Source of the DNA: VGJW01 sp035285595 | GTDB lineage: Bacteria > Cyanobacteriota > Sericytochromatia > S15B-MN24 > VGJW01 | NCBI GenBank assembly: GCA_035285595.1 | Contig: JAYKGV010000066.1 | Location: 45,834-109,833 of the forward strand | Direction of reading: 5' to 3' | DNA: 64,000 bases | Shown here: piece after piece, positions 24,175 through 31,703 of the stretch | Layout: every line of letters begins with the position of its first letter | Position numbering within the stretch: the stretch's first letter is position 1 | Notes under the pieces: generated by a model | What the model saw: the letters and a program-made list of their open reading frames with translations, nothing else | What the model was told of the DNA's origin: nothing | Database searches by the model: none | Program-made: the position numbers and the translations under genes

Positions 24175-25086
24175 TCAGGTCCGTCTGCCCAGGCCCGTTC
24201 CCATTCGCACCTGTACCTCATGGCCGGCGAGGCTGGCCTCGACGAGGTCTTCGTCGAAAATGAGGCGTCCGGGCTCGGCCAGAAGCAGAGTGGTCGAGCC
24301 CCCGAAGGCGAAATGCCCCTTCTCCTGCCCACGGGTCACCGGTCCGGGGACATGGGTCTGGACGATCGAGCCTACGCATAGCGCTCCCACCTCGAGCAGG
24401 GCCAAGCGCCCGAAGGTAGGCGTGTCGATCAGGGTCAAGGTGCGAAGGTTGGCCTCGAGAACTCCGGGAACCCTGGCGAGGGCCAAGGGGTGAACAGAAT
24501 GCAGCGGACCCGCGAGGACTCTCGTCGTCCCTGCATGACCCGAGGCCGGAAAGTGGAATCGGTGATAGTCGTATGGGGCCAGCCGCAGCACGAATCCACT
24601 GCCTCCCCTGTAGGTTTCTGCCAACGATGCATCTCCGAGCAGCTGTTCGAGCCTGGCCGAGGCGCCCTTGATAGGCATCTCGAGGTGCCTGCCGATGCTG
24701 GGAAAGACCAGGATCTTGCCGTCGCCCGGTGCGATCAGACGGTCGGGATCCGGGTCGAGAGGCCGGGCCTCAGGCTGGAGCTGGCGCGCAAAGAAGGCAT
24801 TGAAGTGCGGGAAAGTATCTGGAGCGTCGCGAAACTCGGAGGGGTCGAGGCCGAAACGCTCCATGAACGGCTTGATGGAGTTTCGGCTGGCAGGCCGCTC
24901 CTGCCAGCGGCCGTAGAGCTTGCTGACGAGCGGCACGTGGGCCAGAAGCCATCTGAGCCCCAGTGTGAAGGGCGGCCCGTAGAGCGCCTTGACGGCCCAG
25001 CCGCCGTGAATGTGCTCACGAAACCAGGTGCCGCTGTGGCGGTCATAGATCATGCCTGCCACAGGGGGGGCCTTGGGTGGGTTCAC
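24175..25086 (-). CDS. psd: Phosphatidylserine decarboxylase proenzyme
   Basis: A 303-residue membrane-associated enzyme that makes phosphatidylethanolamine from phosphatidylserine. Seen: FNAFFARQL, the His-containing YDYHRFHFPASG, VGSIVQTH, and the self-cleavage motif FGGST near the C-terminus (LGST in E. coli); cleavage there creates the pyruvoyl Ser. The start is taken at GTG 25086 because it overlaps the pssA stop as GTGA, implying translational coupling. ATG 25053 would give a protein 11 residues shorter. Together with pssA it forms a complete two-step route from CDP-diacylglycerol to PE. Confidence 0.93.
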   Translation of the reverse strand: MNPPKAPPVAGMIYDRHSGTWFREHIHGGWAVKALYGPPFTLGLRWLLAHVPLVSKLYGRWQERPASRNSIKPFMERFGLDPSEFRDAPDTFPHFNAFFARQLQPEARPLDPDPDRLIAPGDGKILVFPSIGRHLEMPIKGASARLEQLLGDASLAETYRGGSGFVLRLAPYDYHRFHFPASGHAGTTRVLAGPLHSVHPLALARVPGVLEANLRTLTLIDTPTFGRLALLEVGALCVGSIVQTHVPGPVTRGQEKGHFAFGGSTTLLLAEPGRLIFDEDLVEASLAGHEVQVRMGTGLGRRT

Positions 25087-25775
25087 GGCCGGTCGCTGGC
25101 GTTCGTCCGGACGAGGCCGTCCTGCAACATCTGCCGGTACCCGGCCTCGGCATGGAAGGTGGTCAGGAGCAGGGCAAGCAGGCCCGCCACCAACACACCC
25201 CGACGACCCGGCTTGGGAATCCGCAGGCCGGAGACCATCGCTGCGGCGAGCAGCAGCAGGACGCCGCACAGGAACGGCACCCGCCATGCGTCGGGCATCA
25301 CGGGCAGCGCTAGCCCCGCCAGTGGCAGAAGGCCCGCGACCGAGGTCACCGGCAAGCCCGTGAACATCGCGCGGCCCGACGTGGCGTCCAGACCCTGGCG
25401 ATTGAAGTAGGCCAGTCGGATGGCGGGTGCCCCGAGATAGACGAACACGGCCAGCGTCGCAAGCGGATGTTGGCCGAGACCGAACTGCAAGGCGATGATG
25501 GCAGGTGCAAAACCGAAGGAACACATGTCGGCCAGGCTATCGAGTTCCTTGCCCATGTCGGCGGCCATTTCGGACCGGACCAAGGTGCGCGCCACGGGAC
25601 CGTCGAGCATGTCGGCCACTCCGGCCCAGACCAAGGCGACGAGTGCGAGGTGAGGCTGCCCTTGGATGGCGAGCCACGAGGCGAGCAGGCCCATCGACAG
25701 ACCGGCCAGGGTGATGGCGTTGGCGAGGTCGATGTGGGGCAACATGGGCCCGACGCGCAAAGGAGACGGTTTCAT
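25083..25775 (-). CDS. pssA: CDP-diacylglycerol-serine O-phosphatidyltransferase
   Basis: A 230-residue integral membrane CDP-alcohol phosphatidyltransferase that makes phosphatidylserine. Six to eight hydrophobic segments are visible. The catalytic motif is present as DGPVAR...GKELDSLAD, but 11 residues separate the Arg and Gly instead of the usual eight. CSFGFAPA and a tyrosine-containing AYFNRQG follow, as in bacterial PssA. ATG 25775 is preferred over ATG 25784 because TACAAT ends seven bases before it and overlaps the earlier codon. The stop overlaps the psd start. Confidence 0.88.
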   Translation of the reverse strand: MKPSPLRVGPMLPHIDLANAITLAGLSMGLLASWLAIQGQPHLALVALVWAGVADMLDGPVARTLVRSEMAADMGKELDSLADMCSFGFAPAIIALQFGLGQHPLATLAVFVYLGAPAIRLAYFNRQGLDATSGRAMFTGLPVTSVAGLLPLAGLALPVMPDAWRVPFLCGVLLLLAAAMVSGLRIPKPGRRGVLVAGLLALLLTTFHAEAGYRQMLQDGLVRTNASDRP

Positions 25776-25782
25776 CCGTTCC

Positions 25783-25788
25783 ATTGTA
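25783..25788 (-). promoter_or_regulatory. TANNNT -10 element (TACAAT) before pssA
   Basis: On the minus strand TACAAT ends seven bases before ATG 25775, with no ribosome site between. It probably drives the pssA-psd-pepP unit as a leaderless message. Confidence 0.45.
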
Positions 25789-25914
25789 CCCTTGACATCC
25801 TCTTGGCGGGGCGCGTCAGGTCATGTTGTCGTCATGGACTTCTTGACGGCCCGGCGAGCCCCGGCGTATCACGGAGGCCGGCCGTGAAGGCGCGGCCGCG
25901 ACGGAGGGGTACCG

Positions 25915-26253
25915 ATGTACACGTTCATGGCCACCTATGCGACCCCGGCGGATCCCGAGGCCTTCGAGCGCCGCTACCGCGAGGAGCACCTGCCGCTTCT
26001 TGGCAAGGTGCCCGGGTTGTTGGCCTGCCACGTGCTCAAGCCTGCCCGGCAGGTGGTTGGCACTGGAGCGGACGTGTGGATGGTGGCGTTGGTCCATTTC
26101 GAGGATGCGGCGGCCTTCAAGGCGGCGGCCCGCTCGCCCGAGTGGGCGGCCGCCGGTGCCAACATCCAGGAGATCGCAGGCCAAGGGTGGACGGCTCATC
26201 TTGCCGAGACCGAGCAGTGGGCTCCTGCCGCGACGGAGGTCGTTCGGGCATGA
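25915..26253 (+). CDS. EthD-family dimeric alpha/beta-barrel protein
   Basis: A 112-residue small ferredoxin-fold protein. Seen: MYTFMATYATPADPEAFERRYREEHLPL... and an EthD-type histidine (YREEHLPLLGKVPGL), with WMVALVHFEDAAAF in the second half. EthD relatives accompany oxygenases in degradation clusters; their precise chemistry is mostly unproven. ATG 25915 follows CGGAGGGG. It is first in the aromatic/acyl-CoA operon and overlaps the next gene as ATGA, so it is probably an accessory or isomerase in that pathway. Confidence 0.8.
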   Translation: MYTFMATYATPADPEAFERRYREEHLPLLGKVPGLLACHVLKPARQVVGTGADVWMVALVHFEDAAAFKAAARSPEWAAAGANIQEIAGQGWTAHLAETEQWAPAATEVVRA

Positions 26254-27233
26254 GCGCCACGACACCTGATCCTCGCCTCGCGGGCCGGCCTGCCGAGAGC
26301 TTCGGCTTTCACAACATTCGCTATGTCAAGCAGGGGCGCCGTGCAACCGTGACCATCGATCGTCCAGCCGTCCTCAACTGCCTGAACCTGCCGACCTTGA
26401 TCGAGTTGCGGCAAGCCTTCGAGGATGCCTCGCTCGACGACGACGTGGCGGTGTTGGTGTTGACTGGTGCGGGTGAGACGGCTTTTTGCACGGGGGCCGA
26501 TGTCAAGGAGCAGACGGCGTTCCTTTCCCGCCCCCAGGATTACTGGAAGTGGATGGGGGCTTTCACGGCGGCTCTCGAGCAACTGCGGCGCCTGGGCAAG
26601 CCCAGCGTGGCGAGACTCAACGGCCTTGTCGTCGGTGGCGGCAACGAGTTCAATATGGCCTGTGACCTCGCCGTCCTCGTCGCCGATGGGTACATCCGCC
26701 ACGTGGGACCGGCGCGGGGCTCGGTTCCTGCGGCCGGGGCGACACAGTGGCTGCCGCTCATCATGGGTGACCGGCGGGCACGTGAGATGCTCATGCTCTG
26801 CGATGAAGTGCCCGCGGCCCAGGCTCTCGAGTGGGGCTTGGTGAATCGCGTGGTGTCACGGGATCAGCTTGATGCTGAAGTTGATTTGCTTGTGGATAAG
26901 CTCATCAATAAATTGCCAGAATGCGTAAGGTATACAAAGCAACAAGTAGACTTTTGGAAGGATTTCAGTTACTACCAGACTATCGGTCACGCTAGAGACT
27001 GGCTTACCCTGCACGCCGGCATGCACGAGACGGCGGAGGGCTTGGGCGCCTTTGTCGAGAAGCGTCACGTTGACTATGCAAGGTTGCGCGACCGGGTAGC
27101 GGCCGGCCACGGAGCCGAGTTGCCCGACGGCCCTGCGTTCGCTGGCTGCGGTGCGTGCGGGGCGACGGACCTGCCTGTGGGACATCGCCATTGCGGGCAC
27201 TGTGGGGCGCCGCTGTCCAAGAGGGAGGCGTGA
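26250..27233 (+). CDS. Oah/BamA-like crotonase with C-terminal zinc ribbon
   Basis: A 327-residue enoyl-CoA hydratase-superfamily protein. The oxyanion-hole regions are FCTGADVKEQ and NGLVVGGGNEF. The active-site loop GPARGSVPAAGATQWLP and the tail (PECVRYTKQQVDFWKDF, ARDWLTLHAGMHETAEG, AFVEKRHVDYARLR) match the 6-oxocyclohex-1-ene-1-carbonyl-CoA hydrolase (Oah/BamA) branch far better than ordinary enoyl-CoA hydratases. Those enzymes hydrolytically open a ring during anaerobic benzoyl-CoA breakdown. Added here is a C-terminal four-Cys ribbon (CGACG and CGHCG). Bases 26881-27000 are unusually AT-rich. It starts in an ATGA overlap with the EthD gene. Hydrolytic ring opening in this pathway is inference. 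Confidence 0.78.
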   Translation: MSATTPDPRLAGRPAESFGFHNIRYVKQGRRATVTIDRPAVLNCLNLPTLIELRQAFEDASLDDDVAVLVLTGAGETAFCTGADVKEQTAFLSRPQDYWKWMGAFTAALEQLRRLGKPSVARLNGLVVGGGNEFNMACDLAVLVADGYIRHVGPARGSVPAAGATQWLPLIMGDRRAREMLMLCDEVPAAQALEWGLVNRVVSRDQLDAEVDLLVDKLINKLPECVRYTKQQVDFWKDFSYYQTIGHARDWLTLHAGMHETAEGLGAFVEKRHVDYARLRDRVAAGHGAELPDGPAFAGCGACGATDLPVGHRHCGHCGAPLSKREA

Positions 27234-27925
27234 TGCGCGACGTCGAAGCACTGGTGCACCGGGCTCAAGGCATGCTGGAGCATGACCCGAGGGTCCGACG
27301 TTGGCAGGTGCGTTCCGACGGAGCGATTGCCATCGAGATTGAGGTCCAAGGTGCCGTTCCCCCGCAAGACCGCTACCAGATCATCGAGTCGCTGGGACGG
27401 CCGCTGTACCGGGTGGATCGTCCAGAGGGGTCCCTGGATGCCTTGCTTTCCGACCTGGTCGTGGTCCGGGTCGACGTCGACGGCGTGCCCGAGCCTGAGG
27501 TGCTGCTGGAGCCCTGGGAGCGTCTGGGTCAGATCAACCATCAGTTCTGGGTGGATCTCTGGGTGACCTTCGGCTTCGTGCAGCGGGGCAAGCCTTGGAA
27601 GGCCATCAAGCACATGCAGCATCTGCGGGATCTGGTCTTCGAAGTCGGACGCCTCGCTTCGGAAGATGCCACGGCCCGAGACGAGGCTGTTTTGCCGGTG
27701 GAACTGGTTCCTGCGTTGGCGCGGACCAGCTGCGGCCCCCAACCGGCGGAGCTCGGACAAGCCCTGATGTATGCCATCTTCGTTTACCGGCGGATGCGTG
27801 AGGCCTTGGCCGCGCGCCTGCAGGTCGCTTTTTCGCCCGAGCACGAGGACCGTCTGATTACCGAACTGGTGGACGTCTTCGGACGCCCCGAGGAACTCGC
27901 CCGGATGGGGGAGGAGGCCCGATGA
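27233..27925 (+). CDS. Conserved-looking protein of unknown function in the acyl-CoA operon
   Basis: I cannot assign this 230-residue soluble protein. The N-terminal 95 residues look alpha/beta (WQVRSDGAIAIEIEVQG, ALLSDLVVVRVDVDGV). The remainder is helical with FWVDLWVTFGFVQRGKPWKA and a second helical bundle ending near residue 215. The pattern loosely recalls nucleotidyltransferase-fold proteins with a helical C-terminal domain, but the Gly-Ser and Asp-x-Asp motifs of that fold are not evident. ATG 27233 overlaps the upstream TGA by one base with GGGAGG before it, and its stop overlaps the next start as ATGA, so it is firmly part of the operon. Confidence 0.65.
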   Translation: MRDVEALVHRAQGMLEHDPRVRRWQVRSDGAIAIEIEVQGAVPPQDRYQIIESLGRPLYRVDRPEGSLDALLSDLVVVRVDVDGVPEPEVLLEPWERLGQINHQFWVDLWVTFGFVQRGKPWKAIKHMQHLRDLVFEVGRLASEDATARDEAVLPVELVPALARTSCGPQPAELGQALMYAIFVYRRMREALAARLQVAFSPEHEDRLITELVDVFGRPEELARMGEEAR

Positions 27926-28719
27926 CGACGCACGCACCTGATGTGCTCTCCACGGAAGAGCTTTTGGTAACCCGGTCCGAAGGCATCGCATGGCTGCGAC
28001 TGAATCGGCCCAGGGCACTCAATGCCCTCTCGCCTTCCTTGATGACTTCCCTGACGGAAGCGGCCCTGGCTCTTGATGCCGATCCTGAGGTGCGGGTGAT
28101 GGTGCTCATCGGTTCAAGTCGGGCCTTTGCGGCCGGCGCGGACATCAAGGAGATGGCGGAAGCCAGCCCGGTTGATATGCTGACGCGGGACACCATTGCT
28201 CTGTGGGATCGTCTGCGAAGGGTTCGCAAGCCTCTTGTGGCCGCGGTTTCTGGGTTTTGCCTGGGGGGCGGATGCGAGTTGGCCATGGCGTGTGATTTGT
28301 TGGTGGCGGCCGACAACGCCGTCTTCGGGCAGCCTGAGATCAACCTCGGCGTCATTCCGGGGGCAGGGGGCACCCAGCGTCTCACCCGGGCGGTCGGCAA
28401 GGCGCTGGCGATGGACATGATCCTGACAGGGCGCCAGATCAACGCGCAGGAAGCCCTGGCTCATGGCTTGGTCAGTCGCGTATGGCCGCTCGAGGTCTTC
28501 GAGGACGAGGTCGCCGAGTTGGCCCGGACCCTCGCGGCCAAGGCGCCTATGGCCCTGCGAATGGCTGCCGAATCGGTAGACAAGGCCTTCGAAACCACGC
28601 TTGCAGAGGGACTGGATGCCGAACGGCAGCGGTTCTACGGCTTATTTGCCACGACGGATCAGAAAGAAGGCATGAAGGCCTTCGTCGAAAAGCGCCCTGC
28701 ACATTTCATCGGTCGTTGA
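27922..28719 (+). CDS. Enoyl-CoA hydratase (PaaF-like)
   Basis: A 265-residue crotonase that hydrates trans-2-enoyl-CoA to 3-hydroxyacyl-CoA. Both catalytic glutamates are present: GGGCELAMACD and QPEINLGVIPGAGGTQRL. The oxyanion hole is AFAAGADIKEM. The C-terminus FVEKRPAHFIGR is typical of the PaaF/Crt group. The start overlaps the previous stop (ATGA). It sits between two other crotonases, which suggests sequential steps on a CoA-bound intermediate; the exact chain length accepted is unknown. Confidence 0.9.
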   Translation: MTTHAPDVLSTEELLVTRSEGIAWLRLNRPRALNALSPSLMTSLTEAALALDADPEVRVMVLIGSSRAFAAGADIKEMAEASPVDMLTRDTIALWDRLRRVRKPLVAAVSGFCLGGGCELAMACDLLVAADNAVFGQPEINLGVIPGAGGTQRLTRAVGKALAMDMILTGRQINAQEALAHGLVSRVWPLEVFEDEVAELARTLAAKAPMALRMAAESVDKAFETTLAEGLDAERQRFYGLFATTDQKEGMKAFVEKRPAHFIGR

Positions 28720-28736
28720 CCGGGAGATCGAGCCTC

Positions 28737-29555
28737 GTGACCGAGAATGCCGCCCTGCCCTCGCCTACGGTCCCTTACACGACCCTTGCCGTACGGTCGG
28801 AGGATGGCGTGGCTTGCATCACCCTCTGTCGACCGGACAGGATGAATGCCTTCGATGACGCCATGAAGGCCGACCTGCTGGCCGTGCTCAAGACCGTGGA
28901 GCGTGATCCCGCCGTGCGGGCTGTCGTACTCACCGGTGCAGGGCGAGCTTTCTGCTCGGGGCAGGATCTGCAGATGGATCCGGAACAGGCCAACTCTTTG
29001 CCGGTGGGGCGCATGCTACGGGAGAAGTACCATCCCATCTTCGAGAAACTGCGTGCGATGCCCAAGCCGGTCATCGCTGCCATTCAGGGGGTAGCCGCGG
29101 GGATGGGCGTGAGCTTGGCCCTCGCCTGCGACATGCGGGTCATGGCACGGGAGACCTACATGACTCTGGCCTTCGTCAAGATTGGTCTTGTGCCCGACTG
29201 TGGCGCCACGTGGACCTTGACCCGTCTCGTCGGGCCGGGACGAGCGTTCGAGCTCGCGGCGACCGGTGACAAGTTGCCTGCCGACAAGGCCTTGGCATGG
29301 GGGGCGGTCAACGAGGTCGTTCCTGCCGATCAGGTGCTGGCGACCGCGATGGAGCGGGCGAAGGCCCTTGCGGCCGGTCCCACGCTTGCCTTGGGTCTGC
29401 TCAAGAAGGCGCTTGATCATGCGCTGGAAGCCGACTTCCCGTCCCAGTTGCTCTTCGAAAGTCAGATGCAACAGACCGCAGCACGTACCTCTGACTTCGC
29501 CGAGGGCGTCAGGGCATTCGGCGAGAAGCGTCCGGCCCGATTCACGGGCGCCTGA
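28737..29555 (+). CDS. PaaG-like enoyl-CoA isomerase
   Basis: A 272-residue crotonase of the PaaG type. Seen: AFCSGQDLQM, GVAAGMGVSLALACD, and FVKIGLVPDCGATWTLTRLVG, in which VPDCG replaces the PEIN-type Glu loop, as in PaaG. PaaG isomerises ring-1,2-epoxyphenylacetyl-CoA to the oxepin and also shifts a double bond. GTG 28737 has GGGAG ten bases before it. Its presence beside a PaaA-like oxygenase supports an epoxide/oxepin route, although the usual PaaZ ring-opening enzyme is absent from the window. Confidence 0.88.
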   Translation: MTENAALPSPTVPYTTLAVRSEDGVACITLCRPDRMNAFDDAMKADLLAVLKTVERDPAVRAVVLTGAGRAFCSGQDLQMDPEQANSLPVGRMLREKYHPIFEKLRAMPKPVIAAIQGVAAGMGVSLALACDMRVMARETYMTLAFVKIGLVPDCGATWTLTRLVGPGRAFELAATGDKLPADKALAWGAVNEVVPADQVLATAMERAKALAAGPTLALGLLKKALDHALEADFPSQLLFESQMQQTAARTSDFAEGVRAFGEKRPARFTGA

Positions 29556-29633
29556 GGACGCGACGCCTCGGAGTCAGCTGAGGGGGGCCTCTCTCCGTGT
29601 CAACGGCGTGGGGGCGCTCAGCAGCCGCGGTGG

Positions 29634-29639
29634 TAGAAT
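29634..29639 (+). promoter_or_regulatory. Possible -10 element (TAGAAT) inside the operon
   Basis: TAGAAT lies in the 115-base gap after the PaaG-like gene. Transcription would begin near 29646, giving a short leader that contains the AGGAGG site used by the gene at 29671. It may be a secondary promoter for the oxygenase-dehydrogenase-thiolase half. Confidence 0.35.
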
Positions 29640-29670
29640 GTAAATGGACCTGTCGCACGAGGAGGTACGC

Positions 29671-30477
29671 ATGGTCACCGAGCAAGAGATGCTGGAGCGT
29701 CTGGCACGCGGAGAGAAGATCACCCGTCGTGAAGAAATGACGGAAGACTACTTCGAACAGTTGCGCAATCTGATGCTGCAACAGGCCGACTCCGAGCTGG
29801 CCGGCGGCTTGGGCTATGTGCCTTGGATCGAAAAGGCGCCTACGATCGATGAGAAGCTTGCGGTTTCCTCCATCGTCAAGGACGAGATTCGTCACGCCAA
29901 GGCCATGTACAAGCTGCTCGAGAAGCTGGGCGTGGACATCGAGGCCCACATCGCCAGGCATGATTACAACTTCCGGCTTGAGGACGGTCAGGCAGATCTT
30001 GGATCCGATCGTCTCAAGGACGATACGCGTGTGAACATCTTCTACTACCCTATCGAGACGTGGTCGGACTTCATCATGTTCAATTTTTGCATGGACCGCG
30101 GCGCCGGCCATCAGCTCGAGGATGTTCTCGAGTGTAGCTACGAGCCTTGGGCCAAGGAAATCGAACTGATTTTCAAGGAAGAGCTCACCCACGTCGGTCA
30201 CGGCAATTTTTGGGTCAAGAAGTTGGCGGCGGACCCTGCAACCCGCGATGATGCGCAGGCGGCACTTGAAAAGTGGTACCTCCGGACGATGAATATCTTC
30301 GGGCGGCCCAATACTCGCCGCAACGCCCTGTATCGCAAATATGGCCTGAAGAAGCGGGATAACGACGAGGTCCGCAGGGCTTTCAAGGCGGAGATCGATC
30401 CGCTCATCGAGGCGGCCGGTCTCAAGGTGCCGCACTGGACAGCACCTTGGGAGTCCGAGGTCGCGGCCGCACGTTGA
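29671..30477 (+). CDS. Stand-alone PaaA-like diiron oxygenase
   Basis: A 268-residue ferritin-fold protein resembling PaaA, the catalytic subunit of phenylacetyl-CoA 1,2-epoxidase. The diiron ligand set appears complete: Glu42 (DSELAGG), Glu72 and His75 (DEIRHAK), Asp142 (CMDRGAG), Glu171 and His174 (EELTHVGHG). A conserved C-terminal FGRPN...DNDEVRRAF...GLKVP also matches PaaA. ATG 29671 is chosen for AGGAGGT directly upstream; ATG 29644 is less likely. PaaA normally needs PaaC and the PaaE reductase, and none is here. The substrate is unknown; an aromatic CoA thioester is inferred from the neighbours. Confidence 0.8.
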   Translation: MVTEQEMLERLARGEKITRREEMTEDYFEQLRNLMLQQADSELAGGLGYVPWIEKAPTIDEKLAVSSIVKDEIRHAKAMYKLLEKLGVDIEAHIARHDYNFRLEDGQADLGSDRLKDDTRVNIFYYPIETWSDFIMFNFCMDRGAGHQLEDVLECSYEPWAKEIELIFKEELTHVGHGNFWVKKLAADPATRDDAQAALEKWYLRTMNIFGRPNTRRNALYRKYGLKKRDNDEVRRAFKAEIDPLIEAAGLKVPHWTAPWESEVAAAR

Positions 30478-31697
30478 ACAGCTTGACCCAGCGGTCCCGC
30501 CTCGCGGTATGCGGGGCGGGGACCATGGGCCGGGGGATCGCCCAAGTGGCGGCGACGGCCGGTTTCGACGTGCTGCTGTTCGATACGCATCCTGATGTGG
30601 CTGAGCGGGCCCGAGCAGCGGTCGTGGAGGATTTCGACCGTCAAGTCGACAAGGGTCGACTGACGAGGGATAGGGCCGATGCGGTCCTCTCACGCCTTCG
30701 GACGGTCGTCTCACAGGCGGCCATGGCCGGGGCCGATTTGCTGATCGAAGCCGTTCACGAAGACCTTTCCCTCAAACGGGCCCTTTTCGCTGAACTGGGC
30801 CCACTTCTGGCCCCTGGCGCCTTGCTGGCCTCCAATACCAGTGCGTTGCCGGTGACGGCCCTGGCTGCGGCGGCTCCTGATCCGGGTCGGGTCGTCGGAA
30901 TGCACTTCTTCAATCCGGTGCCGCGCATGGCTTTGTGTGAGATCGTGGTGGCGCGACAGACAGCACCTTCGACGGTGCGTGAGGCAGAAGACCTTGCCGT
31001 TCGGCTGGGCAAGCAGACCGTGACTGTGGCCGATACACCTGGTTTTCTTGTCAATCGGGTCGCTCGGCCTTACTACCTTGAGGCCGTCAGGATGCTGGGC
31101 GCGGGCGAGGGTGACGTGGCGGGCATCGATGCGGCCGCGCGGGCGGTGGGCTTTCCGATGGGCCCCTTCACCCTGATGGACCTGATCGGGATCGACGTGA
31201 ACCTTGCGGTTTCCCGGGCGGTGTTCGACGGCTTGTTCGGCGAGCCTCGCTTCCGCCCGCATGTGCTGCAGCAGCAACAGGTCCACGCGGGATTCCTTGG
31301 TCGCAAGAGCGGCCGCGGCTGGTATGAACTCGATGGGGCAGGGCGGCAGATCCTTCCGGAGGGGAGAGGGTGGACCCGGCCTTATGTCGGTGCCTGCCTG
31401 CCCGGGATGGACCCTGTGGCGAGTCGGCTCGTGGCGGCAGTCATCAACGAGGCGCATCACGCCTGGGCAGAGGGCTGGGCGGGTGGGGCGGAAGGCAGGG
31501 CCATCGTCGATCGAGGCGTGCTTCTCGGCTTGAATCATCCCCATGGTCCCCTTGCATGGGGGGATGCCCTCGGCCTCGACTCGGTGGTGTCCGTCCTCGA
31601 GTCTCTGGCTCGAGCCTTCGGGGGCGACCGCTTCCGTCCGGCTCCCTTGCTGCTGCAGCGTCTGTCGGCGGCCGAGCCGAACCCTCAAGGAGCCTGA
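30474..31697 (+). CDS. 3-hydroxyacyl-CoA dehydrogenase (PaaH-like)
   Basis: A 407-residue NAD-dependent dehydrogenase. Seen: the Rossmann motif CGAGTMGRGIAQ, ASNTSALPV, the catalytic GMHFFNPVP with its His, and PGFLVNRV at the start of the first C-terminal helical domain, followed by a second such domain (about 295-395). It oxidises 3-hydroxyacyl-CoA to 3-oxoacyl-CoA; in the Paa route this is the 3-hydroxyadipyl-CoA step. The start is TTG 30474, overlapping the oxygenase stop as TTGA and placing the Rossmann motif right after the N-terminus. The thiolase follows six bases after the stop. Confidence 0.9.
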   Translation: MNSLTQRSRLAVCGAGTMGRGIAQVAATAGFDVLLFDTHPDVAERARAAVVEDFDRQVDKGRLTRDRADAVLSRLRTVVSQAAMAGADLLIEAVHEDLSLKRALFAELGPLLAPGALLASNTSALPVTALAAAAPDPGRVVGMHFFNPVPRMALCEIVVARQTAPSTVREAEDLAVRLGKQTVTVADTPGFLVNRVARPYYLEAVRMLGAGEGDVAGIDAAARAVGFPMGPFTLMDLIGIDVNLAVSRAVFDGLFGEPRFRPHVLQQQQVHAGFLGRKSGRGWYELDGAGRQILPEGRGWTRPYVGACLPGMDPVASRLVAAVINEAHHAWAEGWAGGAEGRAIVDRGVLLGLNHPHGPLAWGDALGLDSVVSVLESLARAFGGDRFRPAPLLLQRLSAAEPNPQGA

Positions 31698-31703
31698 ACG
31701 CCT

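Noticed and set aside
25792..25797. TTGACA as a -35 for the acyl-CoA operon
   Set aside because: No acceptable -10 hexamer at 16-18 bases downstream on the plus strand.
26881..27000. AT-rich patch as an insertion sequence or phage remnant
   Set aside because: The reading frame and conserved protein motif run through it without interruption, and there are no terminal repeats.
29671..30477. PaaA-like protein read as BoxB benzoyl-CoA epoxidase
   Set aside because: BoxB is much longer and BoxA/BoxC are absent; the C-terminal motifs follow PaaA.
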